NCBI GenBank assembly: GCA_020073495.1
Contig: JAIQFD010000003.1
Location: 248,001-312,000, forward strand
Reading direction: 5' to 3'
Length of the DNA: 64,000 bases
DNA from: Terriglobia bacterium
GTDB lineage: Bacteria; Acidobacteriota; Terriglobia; Terriglobales; Acidobacteriaceae
In this document: positions 46,501-54,885 of the stretch, piece by piece
Layout: each line of letters begins with the position of its first letter
Numbering within the stretch: position 1 is the stretch's first letter
Translations under genes and position numbers: made by a program
The notes under the pieces: generated by a model
Told to the model about the DNA's origin: nothing
Seen by the model: only the letters and a program-made list of their open reading frames with translations
The model's database searches: none

Positions 46501-46702
46501 GCCCGATTTCAAGCCGCTCTGTGACTTCGATTTCATGTCCCACGCCGTGGGCGGCGGGTTCCGCTACAACACTCCGATCGGGCCGGTGCGCCTCGACTTC
46601 GGCTACAACCTCAATCCGCCTATCTTCCTGGTCGGCCGCGAGAACCGGGTGGACGAGCTCCGCCGCTTCAATTTCTTCTTCAGTATCGGGCAGACTTTCT
46701 GA
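43508..46702 (+). CDS. Omp85-family outer-membrane assembly protein (BamA/TamA-like)
   Basis: 1064 residues. A hydrophobic signal (WLIAAVACALAAPAVLGQ) is followed by several POTRA domains, the last ending with GRELQVRQGDPLNQSAMFE and LYDLGIFNEVDV, then a 16-strand-type barrel with the L6 motif HRGF in FAGGGNSHRGFSI and a final strand NFFFSIGQTF. More POTRA sequence is present than in TamA (three), so it is closer to BamA in size. The downstream tamB suggests TamA-like work. GTG 43508 is the longest start; TTG 43589 after GAAGGGG fits the signal peptide better. Coupled to the next gene (TGATG). Confidence 0.9.
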   Translation: MRVHGPKGACSSISAGYRPGIFEGASFLGFRSALTQWLIAAVACALAAPAVLGQSQAGSSASQDSPPVGASAAPLPTAPPSPQSQTGGLNRLVGLPVRDIEFRGPAPDEVEHLRTLLVQKPGEPLDKQKLRLSVQNLYSTGRFLDIQVEADRTPQNELKLVFVAEANYFIGRMTLVGAPRGGPNAHQLINSSKLLLGQLFTDEKDQDNKTLMERALESMQRTLQANGFYRATITPEYARHPGTQQIEIQFHVDAGERARIGKVTVDGASDLTADQALDILKMKPGDPASSDRLDRALRRLRKHYRKQDRLEASVAVAPSSYRPENDALDYVFKVERGRVVDIQVEGVRLLKGTLKKYIPVYEENAVDDDLLNEGRRNLRDYLQTRGYFDVKVNYTQKVESDRRLVIYDVDRGMPHKLIAVDIDWSDTVVLPNHETYFKADTIRERMLVQAAGRVLSHGLFSQSLLARDLQSIESLYQSNGFQQVKVTADVHDDYEGVPGRMRVAVHIAEGPQTRVNSLKFVGNEHAPADRIRSLISTLEGQPWSEVNLTTDREAVTNYYFNDGFPEVGLEVTSAPVAGDPTRRDVTFNINEGKQVFVDRVLISGLNVTRPFVVGRELQVRQGDPLNQSAMFESQRKLYDLGIFNEVDVAVQNPEGDDTLKNMLFDIKEARRWTFNYGFGIEVQTGSEPNSSLPQGRTGVSPRVSFDLTRINFRGRNHTLLFKSHIGRLEQRGLFTYQAPRWFDRENLTFSFISFYDNTNDIRTFTSQRLEGAFQVEHRWSRATTFLYRFSYRGVRATNLVIDPTLVPLYSKPTRIGMPSFTYIRDTRDNPLDSHRGDYTTADMGVSTRIFGSQASFARLLLQNSTYHRFGKRRLVLARSVRFGIEHPLASTSTTQGVIPLPELLFAGGGNSHRGFSINQAGPRDLDTGFPLGGQAMFINNLELRLPPPWLPWLEDKVSPVLFYDYGNVFASPSGMFHSFLKTGQNNLQSCRPKVAADPPDFKPLCDFDFMSHAVGGGFRYNTPIGPVRLDFGYNLNPPIFLVGRENRVDELRRFNFFFSIGQTF

Positions 46703-47367
46703 TGAGGGCCTGGCAACAACTCGTGCTCGTTCTCGCGCTGCTGGCGCCGCTCGCCGTGGCGGGGGAAGTGGTCGAGCGCATCGTCGCCCGCGTCCATGAT
46801 CGGGTCATCCTGCAAAGCGAGCTCGACGATGCCCTGCGCTACCAGGCGCTGCTCGCGGGCCGCGATCCGGACAGGTTCACCGGCGACGAGCGCAATCAGG
46901 CCATCGAGCGCCTGGTGGACCAGATGCTCATCAAGGAGCAGATCGACCGCAGGACGTTTGCCCGCGCCTCGAAAGAGGACATCGCCCGCCAGGTGGCCGA
47001 CATCCGCCGCCGGCTCCCCGGTGCGCAGGACGACCAGAGCTGGCGCCAACTGCTCGCCCGCTACGGCTTGGCCGAAGCCGACGTCGACGAGCTGGTCGCC
47101 GTCCAGGTAGACATCCTGCGCTACGAGGACGCACGCTTTCGCCCCACCATCCACATCGACGAGCGCAGCATCAAGACGTACTACCTGGAACAGTTCATTC
47201 CGCAGCTCCACAAAGCTGGGGCGCAGGAGGTGCCCCTCCAGGATGTCTCCGGTAAGATCGAGGAGATCCTCATCCAGCAGCGGATCTCCGAATCCGTGGA
47301 CTCCTGGCTGAGCCGGCTGCGGGAAGAAGCGCATTTACCGAGGTCGAAAGAGGTGAAACTGCAATGA
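46702..47367 (+). CDS. SurA N-terminal-domain periplasmic chaperone
   Basis: 221 residues. Signal peptide (LVLVLALLAPLAVAG), then the SurA_N pattern: VVERIVARVHDRVILQSELDDAL, IERLVDQMLIKEQIDRRTF, and the C-terminal helix IEEILIQQRISESVDSWLSRLR. No parvulin (PPIase) domain is present, so it can only be a chaperone, holding outer-membrane proteins for the Omp85 protein encoded just upstream. It overlaps both neighbours (1 bp and 4 bp), giving strict three-gene coupling. Confidence 0.88.
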   Translation: MRAWQQLVLVLALLAPLAVAGEVVERIVARVHDRVILQSELDDALRYQALLAGRDPDRFTGDERNQAIERLVDQMLIKEQIDRRTFARASKEDIARQVADIRRRLPGAQDDQSWRQLLARYGLAEADVDELVAVQVDILRYEDARFRPTIHIDERSIKTYYLEQFIPQLHKAGAQEVPLQDVSGKIEEILIQQRISESVDSWLSRLREEAHLPRSKEVKLQ

Positions 47368-50300
47368 CGCGCCGCCGCACCAAGCTCGTGCTGGCTGCCA
47401 TCGGGATCGCCTTGTTCGCTCTGTGCATCTCGGCGGCCTGGTACCTCACCAGTGCGCGCTTCCACGAGAGCGTCCGCGCCCGGGTGGTGGAAGGGCTCGA
47501 GCAGACCACCGGTGGCCGCGTCGAGATGAAGTCGTTCGAGTGGAGCCTGTCGAAGCTCGAGTTCGAGATCCGCGACTTGACCATCCACGGCCTCGAAGGC
47601 GTGGACGAGGTGCCGTACGCCCATGCCGACCGCGTCTTCGTGCGCGCCCGAGTCCTCTCCCTGTTCAGCCGCAAGGTCGGCCTCAAGTACGTGGGTGTCG
47701 AGCGCCCCGTGCTGCACCTCATCGTCTATCCCGACGGCTCCACTAATCAGCCGGCGCCGAAGGTCGCGCAGCTGGGCGGCCGTGCCCGCGCCCAACAACT
47801 CTTCGACATGGCCATCAACCGCCTGGAAGTCAAGGACGGGCGGTTGCTGCTGAATGACAAGCCGATCCCCCTCGATCTGGATGCCACCGACGTGGGCGCG
47901 ACCTTGACCTATCGACTGCTCGCCCGGCGGTACGACGGCGAACTCCGCGCCGCCATGGTGCAGACCAAGTACACCGGCTTGCCTCCGCAGGGCTCCCAGG
48001 CCGCGCTCCAGTTCAGCCTTTGGCCGGACCGGGCGGAGCTGAAGTCGCTGAAGTGGGCGTCGGCGCGCTCGCAGATCGAAGCCAGCGGCGCCCTCAATGA
48101 CTTCCGCGATCTCAAGGCCGACTTCACCTACAAGGCTTCGCTGGATGTCTCCGAACTGGGGGCCATCGAGCGCAACTCCGCGTTCCGCTCGGGCAGGATC
48201 GAGCTGAATGGCCAGGCCGCGTACCGAGGCCAGGGGTTCTCTTCCGCCGGCAAGCTGATCTTGAAGAACGCGGAATGGCAAGGCGACTCCCTGCGCGTCA
48301 CCGGCATCAATGCTGGCGCGCAATTCACCGTCAACCCGGATCGCATCGCGCTGTCCAGCGTCTTCGGCACCGCGTTCGGCGGCTCCGCCAACGGCAGCGC
48401 GGAGATCCGCAACTGGATGACGGGCAGGCAGCCGCCCGCCGGCCAGCTCAAGCCCGCGCCCGAAATCGGCATCGCTAACCTCCGGTTCAACGGCATCCAG
48501 GTATCGCAGCTCGCGGCCGCGTTTGCCACGCGCTCTCTGCCGCTGGAGAATCTGGGGCCCGTCGGCGCTGCCAGCGGGACGCTCCGCGCGCAATGGGCTG
48601 GATCGTCGTCCAACATGGAGACGGCGGTCAACCTCGACATCGTGCCGCCGGCCAATCTCGCTCCCGGCCAGCTTCCCATTACCGCGCACCTCCAGGCTGT
48701 CTTCAGCAGGCCGCGGCAGACGATCGTAGTCACGCAATTCGACCTCGCCACGCGCGCCACCCGTGCTGGCGCCACGGGTGTCCTTGGTTCTGCGACGGCT
48801 GCGCTCCGCGTTTCCGTGGACTCGACCGATTTCTCCGAGTTCAGCCCGGTGCTCGCCCTGTTCGGCGAAGGAGCCTTTCCCGCCGACATCCACGGCCGCG
48901 CATCATTCAATGGGACCATCTCCGGCAAGCTCGCCGCCCCCAGCATCGCTGGTCGCATCGAGGCCACGGACTTCGATTCGCTGATGAGCATTCCGCCGGG
49001 CCTCGTGATCCCACTCTCGATCGTCGCTCCAGCGAAGCCTGTGCTCATGCATTGGGACCTCTTGCGCGCCGATGTGCTTTACTCGTCGACACAATCCGCG
49101 GCCCGTCACGGGCTGCTGCGCCGCGGCGCCGCGCAGATCGAATTCGACGTCACGGCCAACCTGCAGGGCGCCAGGTTCGATGCCGACACGCCCTTCTCGC
49201 TACGCTCCAAGGTGGCGAGCGTGGACATCGCCGATCTCCAGGCGCTGCTCGACCGGCGCTATCCCGTCGCCGGCAGACTGTCGCTGGATGTGAACCTGGC
49301 CGGCACCATCAACGATCTTCGTGGCGACGGGCACATGCAGGTGGCCAGCCTCAGGATCGGCCCGGAACCGTTCACCAGCCTGCGCGCGAACCTCCGCTTT
49401 GCAGGACGGGAGACGCAGTTCAACGACATCGTCCTCGCGCACAACGGCGCGCGCGTCGCCGGAAGCTTTGCCTATGTCCTCGGTACGCGTGGGTTCCGCT
49501 TCGATCTCCGGGGAGCCGGCTTCGATCTCGCGCAGTTCCAGCAGCTCCAGTCCGAGAGGTACCGGGTCGCCGGCCTGGCTGAGTTCAAGGCCTCGGGGTC
49601 GGGAACCAGGGAAGCGCCGGTCATCAATGGATCCCTCCGTGTCAGCCACCTGGTTGTGAACAGCGACGAAGTCGGCGAGCTCACCGCCGAAGCGGTCACG
49701 CACGGCGCCGATCTCCAGCTCAACGCGCGCGCCCATTACCAGAGATCCGAGCTCACGGTGGAGGGCACCGCGCACATGCGCGACGAGTGGCCCGCCGACC
49801 TCGTGATCCATTTCGACAGTTTCGATATCGACCCGTTGCTGCGGGCTTACCTGCCGGGCCGCATCACCCGTCCCTCTGCGATCGGCGGGCGTGTGGACGT
49901 GAAAGGGCCGCTACGCGAACCGCGCGGCCTCAACATCACCGGGACCATCGACCGGTTCTCGGCTGAGATAGAGATGATGCCCATCGGCATCGAAGGCGCG
50001 ATCCGCTTCGACATGGCCGATCAGGTATTCAATCTGCGGCAGCTGCATCTGAAGGCGGAAGACACCAACCTGACCGCCTCCGGCAGCGTGCAACTGGGCG
50101 GCGCGCGCGAAATGAACCTCAATGCCAAGGGCGACATCAGCATGAGGTTGCTCCAGACCCTTAACCCCGATCTGGCCGCGTCGGGGCACATCAAGGTGAA
50201 GGATGTGACGGTCGGCGGCACCATGTCCAAGCCCGCGATTTCCGGCACCCTCGGCGTCGAGAACGCGGCTATCTCATTCCGCGAGCTTCCCAATGGCCTC

Positions 50301-51425
50301 AGCGAAGTTAACGGCACCCTCCGATTCGATCAGAACCGGCTTGCGGTGCAGTCACTCACCGCGAAGACAGGCGGCGGAACGATCGACCTGAAGGGTTGGA
50401 TCAGCTACGCGCACGGTGTGCTCTTCAGCTTCAAAGTGGCCAGCGTCATGGAATCCGGAGCATCGGCGGAGGAGGCGGGTGGCATCCGCCTGCGTTACCC
50501 ACCGGGGGTCAGTGCCGTCGCCAGGGTGAAGGGGTTGGTATATGCAGGTTCTGTCCAGAACTCCCGCCTGAGCGGCGAGATCGAGATCACCAGATTCGCG
50601 CTCAATTCGCGCTTCGACTTCGCCCAGTACCTGGCGCAGACCAAGCAGGGGCAGACCTTGCCCGAGCCCACGTCGCCGCTGAGCAACCTGCACTTCGACG
50701 TGCACATCACCTCGAGTCCCGAGGTGCAGGTGCAGACCACGTCGGCCAAACTTTCCGGTAACGTCGATCTCCGGCTGCGGGGGACTGCGAACCAACCCGT
50801 CCTGCTGGGCCGCGTCAACGTCCTGGAAGGCAATGTCTCCATCAGCGGCACGAAGTACCGCATCGAGCGCGGCGACGTGACCTTCTCGAATCCGACGCAC
50901 ATCGAGCCGGTGGTGAACGTGGAGGCCACCGCCCGCATCCGCGATTACGACATCAGCGTTGGCGTCCACGGCGTGCCGCCCGACAAGCTGAAACCCACCT
51001 ACCGCTCCGATCCCCCCTTGCCCACCGCCGACATCATCGCTCTGCTCGCCCTCGGCCGCACCAAGGAGGAATCCGTGCTTACCGCGGGGCCGACCCAGAA
51101 CTACACCGAGACCACCTCGAACGTCATCCTGAGTGAGGCCCTGAGCTCCACCGTCAGCAGCCGCTCGCAAAAATTGTTCGGCTTGAGCCGCATCAAGATC
51201 GATCCCCAGGCCGGCGGCCCCGAGAGTAACCCCAATGCGCGTGCGACCATCGAGCAACAGGTTTCCGACAAGGTCACGCTCACCTTCATCACCAATCTGT
51301 CGCAATCGTCCCAGCAGATCATCCAGGTGGAGTACAACGTGAACCGCAACCTCACCGTCATCGCCATCCGCGACCAGAACGGGGTGGTCAGCTTCGACGT
51401 CCGGTATCGCCAGCGGAAGCGGTAG
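47364..51425 (+). CDS. tamB: Translocation and assembly module protein TamB
   Basis: 1353 residues. One N-terminal membrane anchor (LVLAAIGIALFALCISAAWYL), then a very long run of beta strands (AsmA/TamB beta-taco repeats), and the DUF490 C-terminus: TYRSDPPLPTADIIALLALG, LSEALSSTVSSRSQKLFGLS, QVSDKVTLTFITNLSQSSQQ. TamB spans the periplasm and works with an Omp85 partner, moving lipid or assisting barrel proteins. The length is typical. Its ATGA overlap with the SurA-like gene ties it to the envelope operon. Confidence 0.95.
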   Translation: MTRRRTKLVLAAIGIALFALCISAAWYLTSARFHESVRARVVEGLEQTTGGRVEMKSFEWSLSKLEFEIRDLTIHGLEGVDEVPYAHADRVFVRARVLSLFSRKVGLKYVGVERPVLHLIVYPDGSTNQPAPKVAQLGGRARAQQLFDMAINRLEVKDGRLLLNDKPIPLDLDATDVGATLTYRLLARRYDGELRAAMVQTKYTGLPPQGSQAALQFSLWPDRAELKSLKWASARSQIEASGALNDFRDLKADFTYKASLDVSELGAIERNSAFRSGRIELNGQAAYRGQGFSSAGKLILKNAEWQGDSLRVTGINAGAQFTVNPDRIALSSVFGTAFGGSANGSAEIRNWMTGRQPPAGQLKPAPEIGIANLRFNGIQVSQLAAAFATRSLPLENLGPVGAASGTLRAQWAGSSSNMETAVNLDIVPPANLAPGQLPITAHLQAVFSRPRQTIVVTQFDLATRATRAGATGVLGSATAALRVSVDSTDFSEFSPVLALFGEGAFPADIHGRASFNGTISGKLAAPSIAGRIEATDFDSLMSIPPGLVIPLSIVAPAKPVLMHWDLLRADVLYSSTQSAARHGLLRRGAAQIEFDVTANLQGARFDADTPFSLRSKVASVDIADLQALLDRRYPVAGRLSLDVNLAGTINDLRGDGHMQVASLRIGPEPFTSLRANLRFAGRETQFNDIVLAHNGARVAGSFAYVLGTRGFRFDLRGAGFDLAQFQQLQSERYRVAGLAEFKASGSGTREAPVINGSLRVSHLVVNSDEVGELTAEAVTHGADLQLNARAHYQRSELTVEGTAHMRDEWPADLVIHFDSFDIDPLLRAYLPGRITRPSAIGGRVDVKGPLREPRGLNITGTIDRFSAEIEMMPIGIEGAIRFDMADQVFNLRQLHLKAEDTNLTASGSVQLGGAREMNLNAKGDISMRLLQTLNPDLAASGHIKVKDVTVGGTMSKPAISGTLGVENAAISFRELPNGLSEVNGTLRFDQNRLAVQSLTAKTGGGTIDLKGWISYAHGVLFSFKVASVMESGASAEEAGGIRLRYPPGVSAVARVKGLVYAGSVQNSRLSGEIEITRFALNSRFDFAQYLAQTKQGQTLPEPTSPLSNLHFDVHITSSPEVQVQTTSAKLSGNVDLRLRGTANQPVLLGRVNVLEGNVSISGTKYRIERGDVTFSNPTHIEPVVNVEATARIRDYDISVGVHGVPPDKLKPTYRSDPPLPTADIIALLALGRTKEESVLTAGPTQNYTETTSNVILSEALSSTVSSRSQKLFGLSRIKIDPQAGGPESNPNARATIEQQVSDKVTLTFITNLSQSSQQIIQVEYNVNRNLTVIAIRDQNGVVSFDVRYRQRKR

Positions 51426-51429
51426 CGCC

Positions 51430-52098
51430 ATGTCCCCGCCGCATGCGATCGATCCGTTCGAGCCCAGGCGGCTGCGCATGGTGGAGACCCAGATCCGCGA
51501 GCGCGGCGTTCGCGATGCGCGCGTGCTCGCGGCCATGGCGCGCGTCCCGCGCCACTTTTTCGTGCCCGCTGGCTACGAACGCGAGGCCTACGAAGATCAT
51601 CCCATCCCCATCGGCGAAGGGCAGACCATCTCGCAACCTTACGTGGTCGCGGCCATGACCGAGGCCCTCGCCCTCGAGCCGCAGGAGATCGTGCTCGAGA
51701 TCGGTACCGGTTCCGGCTACCAGACCGCCGTCCTCGCGGAGCTGGTGAGCCGTGTGTACTCCATCGAGCGCATCGCCGCTCTCGCCGAACGCGCCCGGGA
51801 GGTGCTGCAACGCATGGGCTACGAAAATGTCAGCGTTGTGGTTGGAGACGGCAGTGAAGGCCTGCCCGGCGCCGGTCCGTTCGACGCCATCCTCTGCAGT
51901 GCCGCCGCTCCCGACCTCCCGCCCCCGCTCTTCGACCAGTTGCGCGAAGGGGGGCGCATGATCATTCCCATCGGCACTTATGGAGGACAGCAGCTTCAAC
52001 TCGTACGCAAGGTGGAGGGCAAGCCCATGAGCGCCTGGCTCGACCTCGTCCGTTTCGTTCCCCTCATCGGCAGCCGCGGCTACCGCGAGAGCTGGTAG
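51430..52098 (+). CDS. pcm: Protein-L-isoaspartate O-methyltransferase
   Basis: 222 residues. AdoMet motif VLEIGTGSGYQTAVLAEL, the Pcm signature IGEGQTISQPYVVAAMTEAL and the catalytic-side DAILCSAAAPDLP. It repairs isoaspartyl residues in aged proteins. It starts 4 bp after tamB and is likely the last gene of the envelope operon. Confidence 0.96.
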   Translation: MSPPHAIDPFEPRRLRMVETQIRERGVRDARVLAAMARVPRHFFVPAGYEREAYEDHPIPIGEGQTISQPYVVAAMTEALALEPQEIVLEIGTGSGYQTAVLAELVSRVYSIERIAALAERAREVLQRMGYENVSVVVGDGSEGLPGAGPFDAILCSAAAPDLPPPLFDQLREGGRMIIPIGTYGGQQLQLVRKVEGKPMSAWLDLVRFVPLIGSRGYRESW

Positions 52099-52112
52099 TG
52101 CGCCTCTTCCGC

Positions 52113-52118
52113 TAAAAT
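52113..52118 (+). promoter_or_regulatory. -10-like box TAAAAT before the UbiA gene
   Basis: TAAAAT ends 6 bases before GTG 52125, so transcription would start at or near the start codon (leaderless). No ribosome binding site is present. Confidence 0.4.
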
Positions 52119-52124
52119 CTCTTT

Positions 52125-53000
52125 GTGGCCGGTGTGTCCATCTTCCGCAATATCAGGATCACGCTAGAGATGATCAAGTGGGAGCACTCGGTTTTCGCGC
52201 TCCCCTTTGCTCTGTGCGGCGCCATGCTGGCCGCACGGGGATTGCCGCACTCCCGGCAACTGGCGTGGATTGTCGTGGCCATGGTGGCGGCACGCTCGGC
52301 GGCCATGGCGTTCAATCGCCTGGCCGACGCCGACCTGGATGCCGCGAATCCCCGCACCGCCGCCCGCGCGCTTCCCGCCGGCCTGCTCTCGCGGCGCTTC
52401 GTCGGATTCTTCGTGATCGCCGCTTCGGCCGTGCTGGTGCTGGCCGCCTCGCAACTGAATCGCCTCGCGCTCTACCTGTCGCCGCTGGCTCTCGCTCTCC
52501 TGCTCCTGTACTCGTACACCAAACGGTTCACTCGCTGGTCGCACCTGGTGCTGGGTTTCGCGCTCGGCGCGGCACCCGCCGCGGCCTGGATCGCGGTGCG
52601 CGGGGACCTCGACCTCCGCATTCTGATCCTTACCGCCGCCGTCACTTTCTGGGTCGGGGGTTTCGACGTCCTCTACGCCTGCCAGGACTACGAGTTCGAC
52701 TGCCGCGCCGGCCTGCACTCCGTTCCCCGCTACCTCGGGATACGCGGCGCCCTCCGGGCCGCTCGCCTGCTCCACGGCCTGATGCTTGCCCTGCTGGTCT
52801 TGCTGGTCGTCGTCTTCCACCTGGGCGCCATCGCCATGACCGGCGTGGGCACCGTTGGGCTGCTCCTGGCCTACGAGCACTCCCTGGTCCGTGCCGGCGA
52901 CCTCAGCAATCTCAACGCTGCCTTCTTCGCCATGAACGGCGTCATCTCGGTGGTGTTCTTCCTGTTCGTGGCCGGCGACCTGCTCCTGCGGCAGTCTTGA
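52125..53000 (+). CDS. UbiA-family prenyltransferase (menaquinone synthesis)
   Basis: 291 residues with eight or nine membrane segments. The two Asp-rich motifs are present: NRLADADLDAANPRT and DVLYACQDYEFDCRAGLHS. The enzyme attaches a polyprenyl chain to an aromatic acid. Because mqnE follows on the same strand (with the cold-shock gene between), it is probably the prenyltransferase of the futalosine route to menaquinone (MqnP type) rather than a ubiquinone enzyme. GTG start. Confidence 0.9.
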   Translation: MAGVSIFRNIRITLEMIKWEHSVFALPFALCGAMLAARGLPHSRQLAWIVVAMVAARSAAMAFNRLADADLDAANPRTAARALPAGLLSRRFVGFFVIAASAVLVLAASQLNRLALYLSPLALALLLLYSYTKRFTRWSHLVLGFALGAAPAAAWIAVRGDLDLRILILTAAVTFWVGGFDVLYACQDYEFDCRAGLHSVPRYLGIRGALRAARLLHGLMLALLVLLVVVFHLGAIAMTGVGTVGLLLAYEHSLVRAGDLSNLNAAFFAMNGVISVVFFLFVAGDLLLRQS

Positions 53001-53223
53001 TATCATTTGATATCAGCCCCTCGATTTCCGCTGGAACTCTCTCGTACCTCGACATATATTGGTGCTGTTTTGGGACGTGGAAGGCGAACCGCAAGTTGAC
53101 TTGGTCTCTGCCGGCTGCGGCCGGTAGGGACTTTTGTTTTTTGTGTGCGCTGCACCCGCCCGCATCGGCACCTCGCCGCTCAGCACTTTGCACCTGGCGG
53201 GGGACGGAAAGGACGTTTTTTCA

Positions 53224-53430
53224 ATGGCCAAGGAACGAGGGACCGTAAAGTGGTTCAATGCCAGCAAAGGCTATGGTTTCATCCAGCGCGAGCAGGGTGG
53301 AGACATCTTCGTGCATCACACCGCGATTCAGTCCGAGGGCTTCCGCACCTTGAATGAGGGCGACGCCGTCGAGTTCGAGGTGACCCAGGGCCCCAAGGGA
53401 CTCCAGGCTTCGAACGTCACGCGCTTGTAG
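53224..53430 (+). CDS. Cold-shock protein (CspA family)
   Basis: 68 residues from ATG 53224. RNA-binding motifs RNP1 KGYGFIQ and RNP2 DIFVHH are intact, as is the start [11 protein letters not shown]. It melts RNA structure at low temperature or acts as a general RNA chaperone. It is preceded by 223 bp without a gene, which is a typical csp leader length, and followed by a hairpin terminator. It interrupts the two menaquinone genes. Confidence 0.96.
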   Translation: MAKERGTVKWFNASKGYGFIQREQGGDIFVHHTAIQSEGFRTLNEGDAVEFEVTQGPKGLQASNVTRL

Positions 53431-53456
53431 CCCAGCACAGCTCAACAGGGACAGGG

Positions 53457-53482
53457 AGCCGGCGCGCTCCGCCGGCTTCTTG
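53457..53482 (+). terminator. Terminator after the cold-shock gene
   Basis: Stem AGCCGGCG / CGCCGGCT with a CGCTC loop, followed by TCTTG. The T-tract is short, so efficiency is uncertain. Confidence 0.6.
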
Positions 53483-53547
53483 CCCTCCTCCCCGCATCTG
53501 GCTGCCAAGCTGACCTCTGCCGCGCCGGTAAGGTAATATCGAGGCGG

Positions 53548-54672
53548 ATGGCCCACGCTTTTCAGACCGACGATTCGCGCCTGCAACCCGTCGCCCAGAA
53601 GGTCCTGGCGGGAGAGCGTCTCGATCTCGACGACGCACTCGCCCTGTACCGCTCGGGGGACGTGCTGGCCATCGGGTGGCTGGCCAATCACGTGCGCGAG
53701 CGCATGCACGGCAACGCCGCCTACTTCAACGTCAACCGGCACATCAATCCGACCAACGTCTGCGTCGCCGCCTGCCGCCTGTGCGCCTTCGGACGCAAGA
53801 AGGACGCCCCCGGCGCCTACACGATGGCCCTAGAAGAAGCCTGGCAGACCGCCGCCACCGGCTACACCGAGGCCATCACCGAGTTCCACATCGTCGGCGG
53901 TTTGCATCCCGACCTGCCTTTCGAGTATTTCCTCGACCTGATCCGCGGCCTGAAACAGCGCTTCCCCCAGGTGCACCTGAAGGCCTTCACCATGGTCGAG
54001 ATCGCGTATCTGGCGAAGCGTGCCAAGCTCACCATCCGGGAGACACTCGAGAAGCTGAAAGAAGCCGGCGTGGATTCGTTGCCCGGCGGCGGCGCCGAGA
54101 TCTTCGCCGACCGCGTGCGTCACATCATTTGCGACCACAAGATCGACGGGGACCAGTGGCTGGAAACCGCCCGCCTGGCCCACCAGATCGGCCTCAAGTC
54201 CAACGCCACCATGCTCTACGGCCATGTGGAGAACGACGAAGACCGGGTCGACCACCTGCTCAAGCTGCGCGCTCTGCAGGATGAGACCGGTGGGTTCCAG
54301 ACCTACATCCCGCTGGCCTTTCATCCCGCCAACACGCCGCTCCAGCACCTTTACACCACCACCGGCCTGCGCGACATCAAGGAGATCGCCATCGGACGCC
54401 TGGTGCTCGACAACTTTCCCCACGTGAAGTCCTACTGGCAGATGGTTTCGCCTAAGATTGCCCAGATCGCGCTGCGCTTCGGCGCCGACGACATCGACGG
54501 CACCGTGGTCGAGGAGAAGATCTACCACGACGCCGGCGCGACCACGCCCCAGGGCATGCGCCGCCAGGAGCTCATCCGCCTCATCAAGGAAGCGGGCCGG
54601 GATCCAATCGAGCGCGACACCCTCTACCGTCCCGTCACCCGTACCGAGACCTCATTCACGGTTTCGGTGTAG
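53548..54672 (+). CDS. mqnE: Aminofutalosine synthase MqnE
   Basis: 374 residues. Radical-SAM cluster motif C-x3-C-x2-C in NVCVAACRLCAFGRKK, preceded by the MqnE/CofH-type HINPTN. Further motifs are FHIVGGLHPDLPFEYFLDLI and GVDSLPGGGAEIF. MqnE joins AdoMet and a 3-(carboxyvinyl)benzoate to give aminofutalosine, the second step of menaquinone synthesis by the futalosine route. The UbiA gene upstream fits. A TAATAT box and GAGG precede the ATG. Confidence 0.94.
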   Translation: MAHAFQTDDSRLQPVAQKVLAGERLDLDDALALYRSGDVLAIGWLANHVRERMHGNAAYFNVNRHINPTNVCVAACRLCAFGRKKDAPGAYTMALEEAWQTAATGYTEAITEFHIVGGLHPDLPFEYFLDLIRGLKQRFPQVHLKAFTMVEIAYLAKRAKLTIRETLEKLKEAGVDSLPGGGAEIFADRVRHIICDHKIDGDQWLETARLAHQIGLKSNATMLYGHVENDEDRVDHLLKLRALQDETGGFQTYIPLAFHPANTPLQHLYTTTGLRDIKEIAIGRLVLDNFPHVKSYWQMVSPKIAQIALRFGADDIDGTVVEEKIYHDAGATTPQGMRRQELIRLIKEAGRDPIERDTLYRPVTRTETSFTVSV

Positions 54673-54885
54673 TGTCTGGGATCCCGAAATCGGGCCCATT
54701 CCTAGAGTAGCCGCTCCGCTTTTTGCCACTCTCCTAGCACGCAAACAGCCGCAATTCAAGCTGCCAAAGTGCAACTTCTGAATTTTCGCTTGCGTCACAT
54801 TGGACAGGTGTAAGATTTGCCTTGGAGCGTCATTGGCAGTGGTGCGGAATGGGCGCGGGTTCCTTACCGCGTCCCCGAGGTACCC

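Noticed and set aside
53134-53223. 30-codon upstream extension of the cold-shock protein
   Set aside because: The Csp family starts at [11 protein letters not shown]; the upstream part is leader sequence.
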